Shown here: piece by piece, positions 25,284 to 32,943 of the stretch
How positions within the stretch are numbered: the first letter of the stretch is position 1
Layout of the letters: every line of letters starts with the position of its first letter
Origin: Roseiarcus sp963824475
GTDB taxonomy: Bacteria > Pseudomonadota > Alphaproteobacteria > Rhizobiales > Beijerinckiaceae
NCBI GenBank assembly: GCA_963824475.1
Contig: CAWGPR010000012.1
Location: forward strand, 992,001 to 1,056,000
Direction: 5' to 3'
Length of the DNA stretch: 64,000 bases
Notes under the pieces: generated by a model
The model's input: the letters and a program-made list of their open reading frames with translations, nothing else
Database searches by the model: none
Told to the model about the DNA's origin: nothing
Made by a program: the position numbers and the translations under genes

Positions 25284-25796
25284 ATGTTGAAAACCAAGGC
25301 CAAGCCCGACGCCATCGACCTGAGCCGCCTCATGGCCGGCGCGGCGAATACGATGCGAAGCGCGCGCTATTGCTGGCTCGCGACCGCGACCGACGCCGGC
25401 GCCCCGCACGTTCGCCCCATGGGGCGGGTGCTGAACGATCCGGACGAGGACGAGTGGAGGATCCGGTTCCTGACCGACGGCCGTTCGCAGAAGGCAGCCG
25501 ATATGCGGCGCGCCAGCGAGGTCACGATCCTGTTTCAACACGACCCCGACCTAGCCTTCGTCTCGTTGATCGGCATAGCCGCGCTCCATGAGAGCGAGTC
25601 CGAGACGCGGGGCCGTTGGAAGGCCGCCTATGACGTCTACTTTCCGAGCGAAACAGACCGGAGAAATGCGATTTTTGTCGAGGTCGAGGCTCAGCGCATG
25701 GAGCTTTGGATCCGCGGCGTCACCCCGGAGCCCTTCGGCCTGCGCGCGACGGTGCTTGAGCGGGACGCCGGCGGCTGGCGTTTGATCGCCAGATAG
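25284..25796 (+). CDS. Pyridoxamine 5'-phosphate oxidase-family (split-barrel) flavin-binding protein
   Basis: The 170-residue protein fits the FMN-binding split-barrel family: an N-terminal helix, RSARYCWLATATDAGAPHVRPMGRVL forming the first barrel strands, FLTDGRSQKAADMRRASEVTILFQHD, and FVEVEAQRMELWIRGVTPEPFG near the end. Members range from pyridoxamine phosphate oxidase to general stress proteins and F420 or FMN reductases. The true PNPOx residue set cannot be confirmed here, so a general-stress-type FMN protein is the safer reading. Confidence 0.8.
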   Translation: MLKTKAKPDAIDLSRLMAGAANTMRSARYCWLATATDAGAPHVRPMGRVLNDPDEDEWRIRFLTDGRSQKAADMRRASEVTILFQHDPDLAFVSLIGIAALHESESETRGRWKAAYDVYFPSETDRRNAIFVEVEAQRMELWIRGVTPEPFGLRATVLERDAGGWRLIAR

Positions 25797-25817
25797 AAGA
25801 ATGCCCTACGATGAAAT

Positions 25818-25933
25818 CGTCATCGCGAGGACCCGAGCGGAGCGAGGGGACGCGGCGATCCAGGGTCGTAAGACGCCTCACGACCCCTGGATTGCTTCCC
25901 CCGGACTTGATCCGGGGGTCGCTCGCAATGACG
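25818..25933. repeat. Inverted-repeat intergenic element, copy 3 (divergent)
   Basis: About 116 bases between convergent genes. It has the same outer CGTCAT-CGCGAG and GCTCGCAATGACG ends and CCTGGATTGCTTC arm as the copies at 22639 and 25144, but the left arm has diverged and the inner part carries TCCGGGGGTC. It may act as a terminator for both flanking genes. Confidence 0.7.
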
Positions 25934-25964
25934 AGTGGAACTCTCCGCTCCGCCCAGTTTCGCG

Positions 25965-26324
25965 CTATTCCGGCTCCATGCCTGCGGCGAGCTCGACCGG
26001 CTTCCCATGCGGCGTGCTGAGATAGGCGCGCTCCCATTGGTGCTCACGCTCGTCGAGCTCCGCGCGCGTGACGCTGCCGCTTTCCGCAAGCACACGCTCG
26101 AGCGCCGCAAGCACCGCGCGGTAGTAAGTCTCGCGGTCGTCGGGCGCGGCTTTGAGCGCTCTGATCTCTGCCCCGAGCGTTTCGGCCCACCGCGGCGCAG
26201 AGACCACGCAGCGCCTGACGAGAAGATCGGCGATGGCGAGCGTTTGCGCGTGCCACGGCTCGCCAAACGCCGGCTCGCCGTCCTTGGCCTTGAGAAAGCC
26301 TTGCCCAAGCTCAGGCCGGTTCAA
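25965..26324 (-). CDS. Nitrile hydratase accessory (activator) protein
   Basis: The 119-residue protein resembles the N-terminal part of nitrile hydratase beta subunits (FGEPWHAQTLAIADLLV, then a helical WAETLGAEIRALKAAPDDRETYYRAVLAALERVL stretch). That is the hallmark of the small activator of cobalt-type nitrile hydratases, which helps load metal into the alpha subunit by subunit swapping. It overlaps the beta-subunit gene by 14 bases and is the last gene of the alpha-beta-activator operon. Confidence 0.88.
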   Translation of the reverse strand: MNRPELGQGFLKAKDGEPAFGEPWHAQTLAIADLLVRRCVVSAPRWAETLGAEIRALKAAPDDRETYYRAVLAALERVLAESGSVTRAELDEREHQWERAYLSTPHGKPVELAAGMEPE

Positions 26325-26967
26325 GATAGCTCTCCCAGAGATCGACGGAGACGCGGTCGCGGCTCCCGTTCGCTTCCGGCCAAAGGTCGGAAGAGGCGAA
26401 GCTTACCGTGTAGAGATGCTCGCCCCGCTTCTCGCCGCGCGCCGATGCGTCAGCCAGGACATGGCCCCCGTGTTGGGCGTCGATCTCCCCTGCCCTGCCT
26501 CGCACATATCCGGGCAAGCGCGTATGGCCTGAGCCGCCGTCGAGCCGGCATCGCACCTTCTCGCCAAGCGCAAAGCGCGGCGGCGTATTGACGCTGACGG
26601 CGAAACTCCTCGGCGATTTGACGAAGGCGCGCGCCGCCTCCGGCGTTTGCGGCGGAACGCTCGGCTTTGGCGCGAAGGCGGAGGCGCCGGTCTTGACCTC
26701 GTCCAGCGTCAGATAGCCCTCGTCAATCAGCTGCGCGGCGAGGGTGGTGAGCCATTGGTCAAAATAGGGACGCGTCAGATAGTCGACGGGACCCGTGAGC
26801 TCGCGGCAATAACGGAACCAGTCGATCGTCCAGCTCGTCGCTGAGGCCGACGCCTGTTTCATTCCGAAGGCGCGCATCTCCCAGTCGGCGTGGAACGGCT
26901 TGTCGTCCGCCCTATCGACAATAGGGCCGAAACCCTCGCGCCCGCCGATATCGTGAACGCCGTCCAT
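26311..26967 (-). CDS. nthB: Nitrile hydratase beta subunit
   Basis: Structural partner of the alpha subunit; the alpha-beta dimer hydrates nitriles to amides. The 218 residues begin with the family sequence MDGVHDIGGREGFGP and HADWEMRAFGM, contain TGPVDYLTRPYFDQWLTTL, and end with a small SH3-like barrel (FALGEKVRCRL, HTRLPGYVRG, LYTVSFASSDLW). The arginines usually contacting the metal site lie in these segments. The ATG shares a base with the stop of the alpha gene, so the subunits are translationally coupled. Confidence 0.93.
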   Translation of the reverse strand: MDGVHDIGGREGFGPIVDRADDKPFHADWEMRAFGMKQASASATSWTIDWFRYCRELTGPVDYLTRPYFDQWLTTLAAQLIDEGYLTLDEVKTGASAFAPKPSVPPQTPEAARAFVKSPRSFAVSVNTPPRFALGEKVRCRLDGGSGHTRLPGYVRGRAGEIDAQHGGHVLADASARGEKRGEHLYTVSFASSDLWPEANGSRDRVSVDLWESYLEPA

Positions 26968-27614
26968 CAGGCGCTCGCCAGCTTGGGGGAGAGATCGCGC
27001 TCCGCGCCGATCATCGAATTGCGCGTCACCAGCTTGGCGAGCGCCGCCTCATCCCAATCTTCGACGCCCTTTGGCCGCCCGGGCACAACGAGATAGCGAC
27101 GCTCCGAAGTCGAGTCCCAGACCCGCACTTGCATTCCCTCGTCAAGCTCGACCCCGAACTCCTTGAGCACGCCGCGCGGATCGCGCACGGCGCGAGCGCG
27201 ATATTCGTTCGACTTGTACCAGGATGGCGATAAGCCCAGGAGCGAGAACGGATAGCAGGAGCAGAGCGTGCAGACGACGAGGTTATGCACCGCGGCCGTG
27301 TTCTCGACCGCCTGCAGATGGCCGGTCGCATGGCCGGCAAAGCCGAATTCGCCGATCGCCGCGGTCGCGTCGGCCAGGAGTCGCGCCTTGAACGCCGCAT
27401 CGCGCCAGGCGCGTGCGACGACAGCGGCCCCGCGCTTGGGTCCGATCTCGTCGCGATACATTTCGATCCAGGCGTCGACCGCGGCGGGATCGATGAGCTG
27501 CTTCTCGGCGAGCAGGCTTTCCAGCGCCTTGGTGCGGAGGGCTGGCTCGGACGGCAGATGCGAATGCAGCTCCTGGTGGATGTGGGAGATCGTCTTGCCG
27601 TCGAAACTCGCCAT
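26967..27614 (-). CDS. nthA: Nitrile hydratase alpha subunit, cobalt type
   Basis: Catalytic subunit carrying the non-corrin metal centre. In the 215 residues the claw setting VCTLCSC is at 114-120 (C115, C118, S119, C120). Thr at position 116 is typical of cobalt enzymes, whereas iron enzymes usually have Ser. C118 and C120 are the cysteines normally oxidised to sulfinic and sulfenic acid. SLLGLSPSWYKSNEYRARAV and the VRVWDSTSERRYLVVPGRP strand follow. First gene of a three-gene operon. No amidase or aldoxime dehydratase is adjacent, but an ABC importer and an amidase lie elsewhere in the window. Confidence 0.95.
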   Translation of the reverse strand: MASFDGKTISHIHQELHSHLPSEPALRTKALESLLAEKQLIDPAAVDAWIEMYRDEIGPKRGAAVVARAWRDAAFKARLLADATAAIGEFGFAGHATGHLQAVENTAAVHNLVVCTLCSCYPFSLLGLSPSWYKSNEYRARAVRDPRGVLKEFGVELDEGMQVRVWDSTSERRYLVVPGRPKGVEDWDEAALAKLVTRNSMIGAERDLSPKLASA

Positions 27615-28075
27615 CGCGCGTTCCCCCTTTGCCAGTTGGCTCGCGAGCCTATCACGCGCCGGCGCCCAGTAAAGGCGGGGCGCCGGCGTGCGGTTCCCTC
27701 CTCTTTGGGAGAGGGCTAGGGTGAGAGTTTCAGCAGCGCAAGAACGGCAGTCTCGTCCGCGCTGAGGCCGATCGCGTTGGACAGACCGCCCTTGGGTACG
27801 GCCTCAAGGACAGGCCCGCTCCCGAGATCGATCGGAGCGCTGGTTCAACAAATGCTTCCGCTTTTCAGAATATCGGGGTATGATGCGCAAGTCCGGCCGC
27901 GCGGCGCCCTCTGCTTTCTGGAGCGGCGCCGGGTGGAGAATCCAGCGAAACGAAACCGGCCGTTAAGCGCTTGAAAACATTGAGGTCAGAGAAATCAGCC
28001 CATTTCGCGCCAATCATTTCAATGGCATGTCGTTTCGTGGCGAAGCTCTCCGCTTCGCGATGCGAAGCGGAGCCG
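27615..28075. other. Gene-poor interval between nitrile hydratase and ABC importer
   Basis: No full gene is seen in these 461 bases. Around 27690-27730 lies an inverted repeat of CCCTC/GAGGG type. On the minus strand 27716-27844 is a 40-codon open tail (ending GLSADETAVLALLKLSP) that looks like the C-terminal scrap of a lost gene, preceded by an in-frame stop. The part from 27860 to 28040 is more AT-rich and shows nothing recognisable. Confidence 0.45.
28048..28072 (-). terminator. Perfect hairpin after the ABC importer operon
   Basis: CTCCGCTTCGC (28048-28058) and GCGAAGCGGAG (28062-28072) form an 11-bp stem with a 3-base loop, 4 bases beyond the stop of the ATPase gene. No T-run follows on the minus strand. 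Terminator or 3' mRNA-stabilising hairpin. Confidence 0.6.
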
Positions 28076-28858
28076 TCAGAAACTGTTCCGGTCGTGATAG
28101 GTTTGCAGGAATTGCCGCACGCGCGGTTCGGGGCTCTCATGGAACACGCGGCGCGGCGGGCCTTCGTCGATGATGCGGCCCTCGTCGATGAACGCGATGC
28201 GGTCGGCGACATGCGCGGCGAAACCCATCTCATGAGTGACGATCAGCATCGTCATGCCTTCCGCCGCCAGACTCCTCATCACTTCCAGCACTTCGCCGAC
28301 CAGCTCGGGATCGAGCGCCGAGGTTGGCTCGTCGAACAGCATGAGCCTTGGCTGCATCGCCAGCGCCCGGGCGATGGCGACGCGCTGCTGCTGGCCGCCC
28401 GAGAGACGCGAGGGATAGGCGTCGGCCTTGGCCGCGAGCCCGACCCGGGTCAGCATCGCCATGGCGCGATCCGCCGCCTCGCGCGCTCCGAGGCCGCGCA
28501 CGCGCCGCAGCGGCTCGGCGACATTGCCGAGCGCGGTCATGTGCGGCCAGAGGTTGAAGTGCTGGAACACCATGCCGATCTCGCGCCGCATCTCGCGCAA
28601 GGTCCGCGCGCGCATACGTCCGCGCGTTCCGTCCGGCTTATCCTCGTAGCCGATCAGCCGGCCGTCGATGCGCAGGTCGCCGGAATCGTAAGGTTCAAGG
28701 AAATTCACGCATCTCAAGAGCGTGCTCTTGCCGGACCCGCTCGGCCCGATCAGGCAGACGACCTCCGAGCGCCCGACCGAAAAGTCGACGCCGCGCAGCA
28801 CCTGATGCGCGCCGAAGCTCTTACTGACGCCCGCGAGCTCGATCATCGGCGCGCTCAC
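28076..28858 (-). CDS. Polar amino-acid ABC transporter ATP-binding protein
   Basis: The 260-residue ATPase of the HisP/GlnQ type powers import through the two permeases upstream. Walker A is GPSGSGKSTLLR, the Q-loop lies in GMVFQHFNLWPH, the signature is LSGGQQQRVAIARAL, Walker B is RLMLFDEPTSALDPEL, and the switch His is in IVTHEMGFA. The GEVLEVMRSLAAEGMTM segment is typical of amino-acid importers. Its ATG overlaps the end of the preceding permease by 4 bases. Last gene of a four-gene operon. Confidence 0.95.
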   Translation of the reverse strand: MSAPMIELAGVSKSFGAHQVLRGVDFSVGRSEVVCLIGPSGSGKSTLLRCVNFLEPYDSGDLRIDGRLIGYEDKPDGTRGRMRARTLREMRREIGMVFQHFNLWPHMTALGNVAEPLRRVRGLGAREAADRAMAMLTRVGLAAKADAYPSRLSGGQQQRVAIARALAMQPRLMLFDEPTSALDPELVGEVLEVMRSLAAEGMTMLIVTHEMGFAAHVADRIAFIDEGRIIDEGPPRRVFHESPEPRVRQFLQTYHDRNSF

Positions 28859-29523
28859 GCGCTGGCCTCATGCGCCAGAAACGCAGTCACCCGGGCCTCG
28901 ATCCGGGCGCCGAGGCGCGACACCGCTTCGACCAGGAGCCAATAGAAGACCGCCATGGCGAAGATTGCGTCGAAGGCCGTGAACGTCTCCGCCGCCATCG
29001 TCTGCACCTGATACATGAGCTCAGGCACAGTGATGATCGACAAAACCACTGTCTCCTTCGACAGGATGATCAGCATGTTGACGATCGCGGGAACAGCGGC
29101 GATGAGCGCGCCCGGCAGCATGACCCGCATCATCGTAGCGAACGGCGCCATGCCGACGCTGACCGCCGCCTCGATCTGTCCGACCGGCACAGCGGCGAAG
29201 CCGGCGCGAAAGATCTCGGCGAAATAGGCCGACGAGTAAAGGGCGAGGCCCAGAATGCCGGCCGTGGTCGCGCTGAGCCTAAGCCCGATCGACGGGCCGC
29301 CGGCGTAAAGCAGGAATAGCTGCACCAGGAACGGCGTGCCGCGGAACACCTCGATGAACGCCCTGATGAGCCAATTGAGCGGCGGAATCCGCAGCCGACT
29401 GAGAAGGGTGATCGCGAACCCCAACACGAGGCCGAGCGCGCCCCCCGCGCCCCAGCACAGGATGGTGACGCCGAAGCCACTCAGGAGGGAGGGCGTATAG
29501 CGCCAGATGAGGTCCAGGTTCAC
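28855..29523 (-). CDS. Polar amino-acid ABC transporter permease, HisM type
   Basis: The start is the GTG at 29523, which overlaps the stop of the upstream permease as GTGA and gives MNLDLIWRYTPSLLSGFGVT; a longer frame reading back to 30063 is a shadow. The 222 residues carry about five membrane helices and the coupling EAA loop (QIEAAVSVGMAPFATMMRVMLPGALIAAVPAIVN). RGTPFLVQLFLLYAGGPSIG is typical of amino-acid permeases. It forms a heterodimer with the next gene product. Confidence 0.9.
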   Translation of the reverse strand: MNLDLIWRYTPSLLSGFGVTILCWGAGGALGLVLGFAITLLSRLRIPPLNWLIRAFIEVFRGTPFLVQLFLLYAGGPSIGLRLSATTAGILGLALYSSAYFAEIFRAGFAAVPVGQIEAAVSVGMAPFATMMRVMLPGALIAAVPAIVNMLIILSKETVVLSIITVPELMYQVQTMAAETFTAFDAIFAMAVFYWLLVEAVSRLGARIEARVTAFLAHEASA

Positions 29524-30176
29524 CGCGCGCCTGCCTCCGCCAGGCGGCGCTCCGCGAGCGCGCCCAGACCCGCGAGGCAAAGGTTGATCGCGAGATAGAA
29601 CAAGCCCCCGCCAACGTAGGCCTCCAGGGGCCGATAGGTCTGAGAGGCTATGTTCATGCTGACGCGTGTCAGTTCGGCGATGCCGACCACCGAAACAAGC
29701 GACGAGGCCTTGATGAGCAGGATGAATTCGTTGATGAGCGGCGGCGTCGAAATCCTCAACGCCTGCGGCAAAAGAATGCGCCGCCAGATCTCGAGGCCGG
29801 AGAAGCCGAGCGCGGACGCCGCCTCCCCCTGCCCGCGCGGCACGGCGTTGAGCGCGCCGCGCAGGATCTCCGCCTGATAGGCTGCCGACGACAGCGCAAG
29901 CGCGCCGACCGCGGCCACGATCGCCGGCACGTCGAGCCCGTATTCGGCGAGAAAATAGTAGATGAACAGGAGCTGCACGAGCAGCGGCACGCCGCGGAAC
30001 ACGCTGATGTAGATGGCGCCGAAGCGCTTGAGCCATGGCTGCCGCGAAACGCGGGCGGCGCAAACGAGCGCGCCAATGACAAACCCGAACACGATGCCGG
30101 CGAACGAAACGGCAATCGTCGTCGCAGCCGCCTGCGTGAGATAGCCGAACGAGTGGAGGATGACCTCAGGTTTCAT
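29520..30176 (-). CDS. Polar amino-acid ABC transporter permease, HisQ type
   Basis: Second permease of 218 residues with helices from residue 11 on, RGVPLLVQLLFIYYF, and the EAA loop GQGEAASALGFSGLEIWRRILLPQALRI. Its pairing with a second similar permease and a HisP-like ATPase indicates a heterodimeric amino-acid importer. It lies about 50 bases after the binding-protein gene and overlaps the next permease. Confidence 0.93.
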   Translation of the reverse strand: MKPEVILHSFGYLTQAAATTIAVSFAGIVFGFVIGALVCAARVSRQPWLKRFGAIYISVFRGVPLLVQLLFIYYFLAEYGLDVPAIVAAVGALALSSAAYQAEILRGALNAVPRGQGEAASALGFSGLEIWRRILLPQALRISTPPLINEFILLIKASSLVSVVGIAELTRVSMNIASQTYRPLEAYVGGGLFYLAINLCLAGLGALAERRLAEAGAR

Positions 30177-30226
30177 CGAGGCGGCGCGCGAGGAGCCGCC
30201 GGCGCCGCCCCCGCGTCTAAGTTCGG

Positions 30227-31084
30227 TCAGATGGAGGGCTCAGGCACCGTCTTCGGCAGGTCCATGGTCTGTCCAAACCAGATCTTCTGGATCTTCGCCA
30301 TCGTGCCGTCGGCCTCGACCTTGAGGATCGCGGCGTTGATGGCGTCGATCAGGGTCTTGTCGTCGATCCTGCCGACCCAGGAGAAATAGGTCGGCTGGCC
30401 GAACGGCGGCGTCACCACTGCGAACGCGTCGGAACGCTGCTGGGCGGCGTAAGCGAGGTTGGGCAGCGAATTGACCGAGGCGTCGATGCGTCCGGCGGCG
30501 AGGTCGGCATAGGATTGGTTGTTGTCGACATATTCTTTGACCTCGACCGGCTTTGGCAACTTCGCGGCGAATTCCTTGAGCTGCGCAACCTGCGAGGTGC
30601 CCTTCTGGCCGCCGACTGTCTTTCCGGCGATGTCCTCGGGCTTCATGATGCTCTTGTCGTCGGCGCGCTTCATCAGCGCGGCGGTGGCGTCGGCGATCGG
30701 CACGGTGAAGGCGTAGCGCTTCATGCGCTCCTTGGTGATGGTCACCGGCGCAATGCAGAGATCGAACTTCTTCGCTTCGAGCCCGGGCAGGACGCTGGTC
30801 CACGGCAGATCGAGATAGGTGACCTTGAGTTCCATCTCCTTGCCGACCGCATCGACCAGGTCGCGGTCGAGCCCCTTGTAAGTTCCGTTGTCGGAGATAT
30901 CGAACGGAGGGAATTGCATTTCGGTCGCGGTCGAGAGCACGCCGCGCTTCTTGATCTCGGCCAGCGTATCGTCGGCGAAAGCGGCGCGCGTTGCGCCGAA
31001 GAAAGCGCTCGAAGCAACAGCCCCGGCCAATCCCACCTTAAGCGCGTCGCGCCGCGTTACGGCGAGTTTGTCGAATTGCGTCAT
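30227..31084 (-). CDS. Periplasmic amino-acid-binding protein of the ABC importer
   Basis: Captures the substrate for the importer. The start is set at 31084 (MTQFDKLAVTRRDALKVGLAG) because it begins a twin-arginine-like leader with cleavage near AFA (about residue 37); the longer frame to 31186 is unlikely. The mature 250 or so residues belong to solute-binding family 3: TEMQFPPFDISDNGTYKGLDRDLVDAVGKEM, LPWTSVLPGLEAKKFDLCIAPVTITKERMKRYAFT, GGQKGTSQ, and a C-terminal lobe. Ligand class is probably a polar amino acid; identity is not readable. First gene of the operon. Confidence 0.93.
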   Translation of the reverse strand: MTQFDKLAVTRRDALKVGLAGAVASSAFFGATRAAFADDTLAEIKKRGVLSTATEMQFPPFDISDNGTYKGLDRDLVDAVGKEMELKVTYLDLPWTSVLPGLEAKKFDLCIAPVTITKERMKRYAFTVPIADATAALMKRADDKSIMKPEDIAGKTVGGQKGTSQVAQLKEFAAKLPKPVEVKEYVDNNQSYADLAAGRIDASVNSLPNLAYAAQQRSDAFAVVTPPFGQPTYFSWVGRIDDKTLIDAINAAILKVEADGTMAKIQKIWFGQTMDLPKTVPEPSI

Positions 31085-31224
31085 TGCCGATCTCCGATTC
31101 CTGGCTGGTCTGAACCCGACGCTCCGAGCAGCAAATTCCACGCCATCCAGCCCTTGCGGCCAAGCGCTCCGTTGTTCAGGGGCCACCTATGTTGACGACC
31201 CTTGTTCGGGTGTCAAATACGAAA

Positions 31225-31245
31225 GCGCCCGATGGGCTCGGGCGC
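31225..31245. promoter_or_regulatory. Hairpin in the divergent gap before the RraA-like gene
   Basis: GCGCCCGA (31225-31232) pairs with TCGGGCGC (31238-31245), followed at once by a CTAGGC/GCCTAG palindrome. It lies between the divergent importer and RraA-like transcription units. It could be a transcriptional attenuator or operator, or simply a short palindromic repeat. Confidence 0.3.
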
Positions 31246-31368
31246 CTAGGCCGGGCCTAGGCGGCGCGCCGAGGGGCGGTTGCTCGAACGGCTCGGACGT
31301 GCATTTCTATCGGCTGTCCGGCCGACGCGACGCCTGCGCCGCGAAACAATTGAGACTTAAGGTCCGTC

Positions 31369-32043
31369 ATGATCGAGGAACCGCCCCCGCTCATCTTCGC
31401 CGCGTCTCAAGAACGGCCCCCGAGCGAGCTCGTCGAGCGTTTCCGCGGCGCGCCCACGAGCTTCATCGTCGACGCCATGAACGGCGCGGGCGCCCTCGAC
31501 TGGCGGATCAAGCGGCTCGTCGGCGGCGCGCTCGTCGGCGTCGCGCTTACCTGCGACTGTGGCCCGCTCGACAATCTGGCGTTCATGGCGGCGCTCGCCG
31601 AATGCCGGCCGGGCGACGTGCTCGTGGTCGCGACCGGAAGCTATGTGGGGACGGCCGTGACCGGAGACCTCCTGATCGGCGTCGCGCGCAACCGCGGCGC
31701 GGCGGGCTTCGTGACCGACGGTCTTGTGCGCGACCTCGACGACCTCGAGGCGGTCGGCCTGCCGGTCTTCGCCTTAGGCGTCACACCGAATTCGCCACAG
31801 CGGCGCGGCCCAGGCTCCGTCGGCCTGCCAATCGTCTGCGGCGGCGTGACGATAGCCTCGGGCGATGTGGTGGTCGGCGATCGCGACGGCGTGGTCGTCG
31901 TGCCGCGTGGTCGTATCGACGAGACGCTCAAGAATCTCGAGCACGTCAAGACAATCGAGGCGGCGACGCTTGAGCGCGTGCGCGGGGGATTGAAAGAGCT
32001 GCCGGTCGAGGTTCCCGCCCTGCGGCGGATCGGCAGGGCGTAA
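31369..32043 (+). CDS. RraA-like protein, probable 4-hydroxy-4-methyl-2-oxoglutarate/oxaloacetate aldolase type
   Basis: The 224-residue protein belongs to the RraA/HMG-aldolase fold. LAFMAALAECRPGDVLVVATGS, LIGVARNRGAAGFVTDGLVRDLDDLEAVGLPVFALG and GDVVVGDRDGVVVVPRGRI are the conserved blocks, with the Arg-Asp pair in TDGLVRD expected to bind the divalent metal and pyruvyl substrate. Family members act as class II aldolases or decarboxylases in aromatic catabolism, or as the RNase E inhibitor RraA. The neighbours, a lactonase-like hydrolase and an FMN oxidase, favour a catabolic enzyme. Confidence 0.83.
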   Translation: MIEEPPPLIFAASQERPPSELVERFRGAPTSFIVDAMNGAGALDWRIKRLVGGALVGVALTCDCGPLDNLAFMAALAECRPGDVLVVATGSYVGTAVTGDLLIGVARNRGAAGFVTDGLVRDLDDLEAVGLPVFALGVTPNSPQRRGPGSVGLPIVCGGVTIASGDVVVGDRDGVVVVPRGRIDETLKNLEHVKTIEAATLERVRGGLKELPVEVPALRRIGRA

Positions 32044-32085
32044 GGCAAGCGCGGCGACAAGGTTAGCGGGAGGGAGGCGTTTGGC

Positions 32086-32943
32086 GTGATCGATTTTCCC
32101 ATCATCGATTCCCACATCCATCTCCTCGATCAGAACCGGTTCGGCTATTCGTGGGCAAGCGGCGCGCCGGCGCTCAAGCGCGACTGGACGCCCGACGACC
32201 TTGCCGACGTCGCGAAACCGTTCGAGCTCGAAGGGTTCGTGTTCGTCGAAGTCGATGTCGACATGCCGCAATATCTCGACGAAGCCGAGTGGGTAGACGG
32301 CCTCGCCAAGCACGATCGCCGCGTCCTCGGCGCCGTCGTCTGTCTGCCGCTCGAACGCGGAACGGGAATTGAGTCGGAGATGGCGCGCGCGGCCAAGCTC
32401 AAGACAGTGCGCGGCGTGCGCCGCCTGATCCAGAACCAGGCCGATCCTGACTTCGTGCTGAAGCCTGGCTTTCTAGGAGCGATCCGGCTGCTGCCGAAGT
32501 ACAATCTTTCCTTCGACGTGTGTATTTTCCATGCCCAGGCGCCCAACACGCTGGCGATGATGCGTCAGTGTCCCGAGGTTTCCTTCATCCTCGATCATAT
32601 CGGCAAGCCTGGAATCAAGGCGGGCCTCCTCGACCCATGGCGGGCGCATATCCGCGAGATGGCGGCGCTGCCCAATGTCGTGTGCAAGCTCTCCGGCGTC
32701 ACCACCGAGGCCGACGTCAAAAGCTGGACCCGCGATCAGCTCAGGCCCTACATCGACCACGTGATCGAGTGCTTCGGCCCGGATCGCATCCTCTACGGTG
32801 GCGATTGGCCGGTGTCAGAGCTTGCCGGAAGCTATCTGCAGTGGCTCACGACGCTCGACTGGGCGACTGCCGGCTTTTCGCCTGCCGACAAGCGCAAGCT
32901 CTTCCGCGACAACGCCGTGAAGGTCTATCGACTGGACCTCTGA
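32086..32943 (+). CDS. TIM-barrel metal-dependent hydrolase (lactonase-like, COG3618)
   Basis: The 285-residue cytoplasmic hydrolase starts IDFPIIDSHIHLLDQNRF with the HxH metal site. It continues with VEVDVDMPQYLDEAEWV, GVRRLIQNQADPDFV, FDVCIFHAQAPN, FILDHIGKPGIK and LYGGDWPVSELAGSY, whose Asp is the last catalytic residue. This pattern is that of L-fuconolactonase and 2-pyrone-4,6-dicarboxylate hydrolase relatives. It lies between the RraA-like gene and the FMN oxidase, overlapping the latter's ATG, so all three are likely one operon. Confidence 0.87.
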   Translation: MIDFPIIDSHIHLLDQNRFGYSWASGAPALKRDWTPDDLADVAKPFELEGFVFVEVDVDMPQYLDEAEWVDGLAKHDRRVLGAVVCLPLERGTGIESEMARAAKLKTVRGVRRLIQNQADPDFVLKPGFLGAIRLLPKYNLSFDVCIFHAQAPNTLAMMRQCPEVSFILDHIGKPGIKAGLLDPWRAHIREMAALPNVVCKLSGVTTEADVKSWTRDQLRPYIDHVIECFGPDRILYGGDWPVSELAGSYLQWLTTLDWATAGFSPADKRKLFRDNAVKVYRLDL

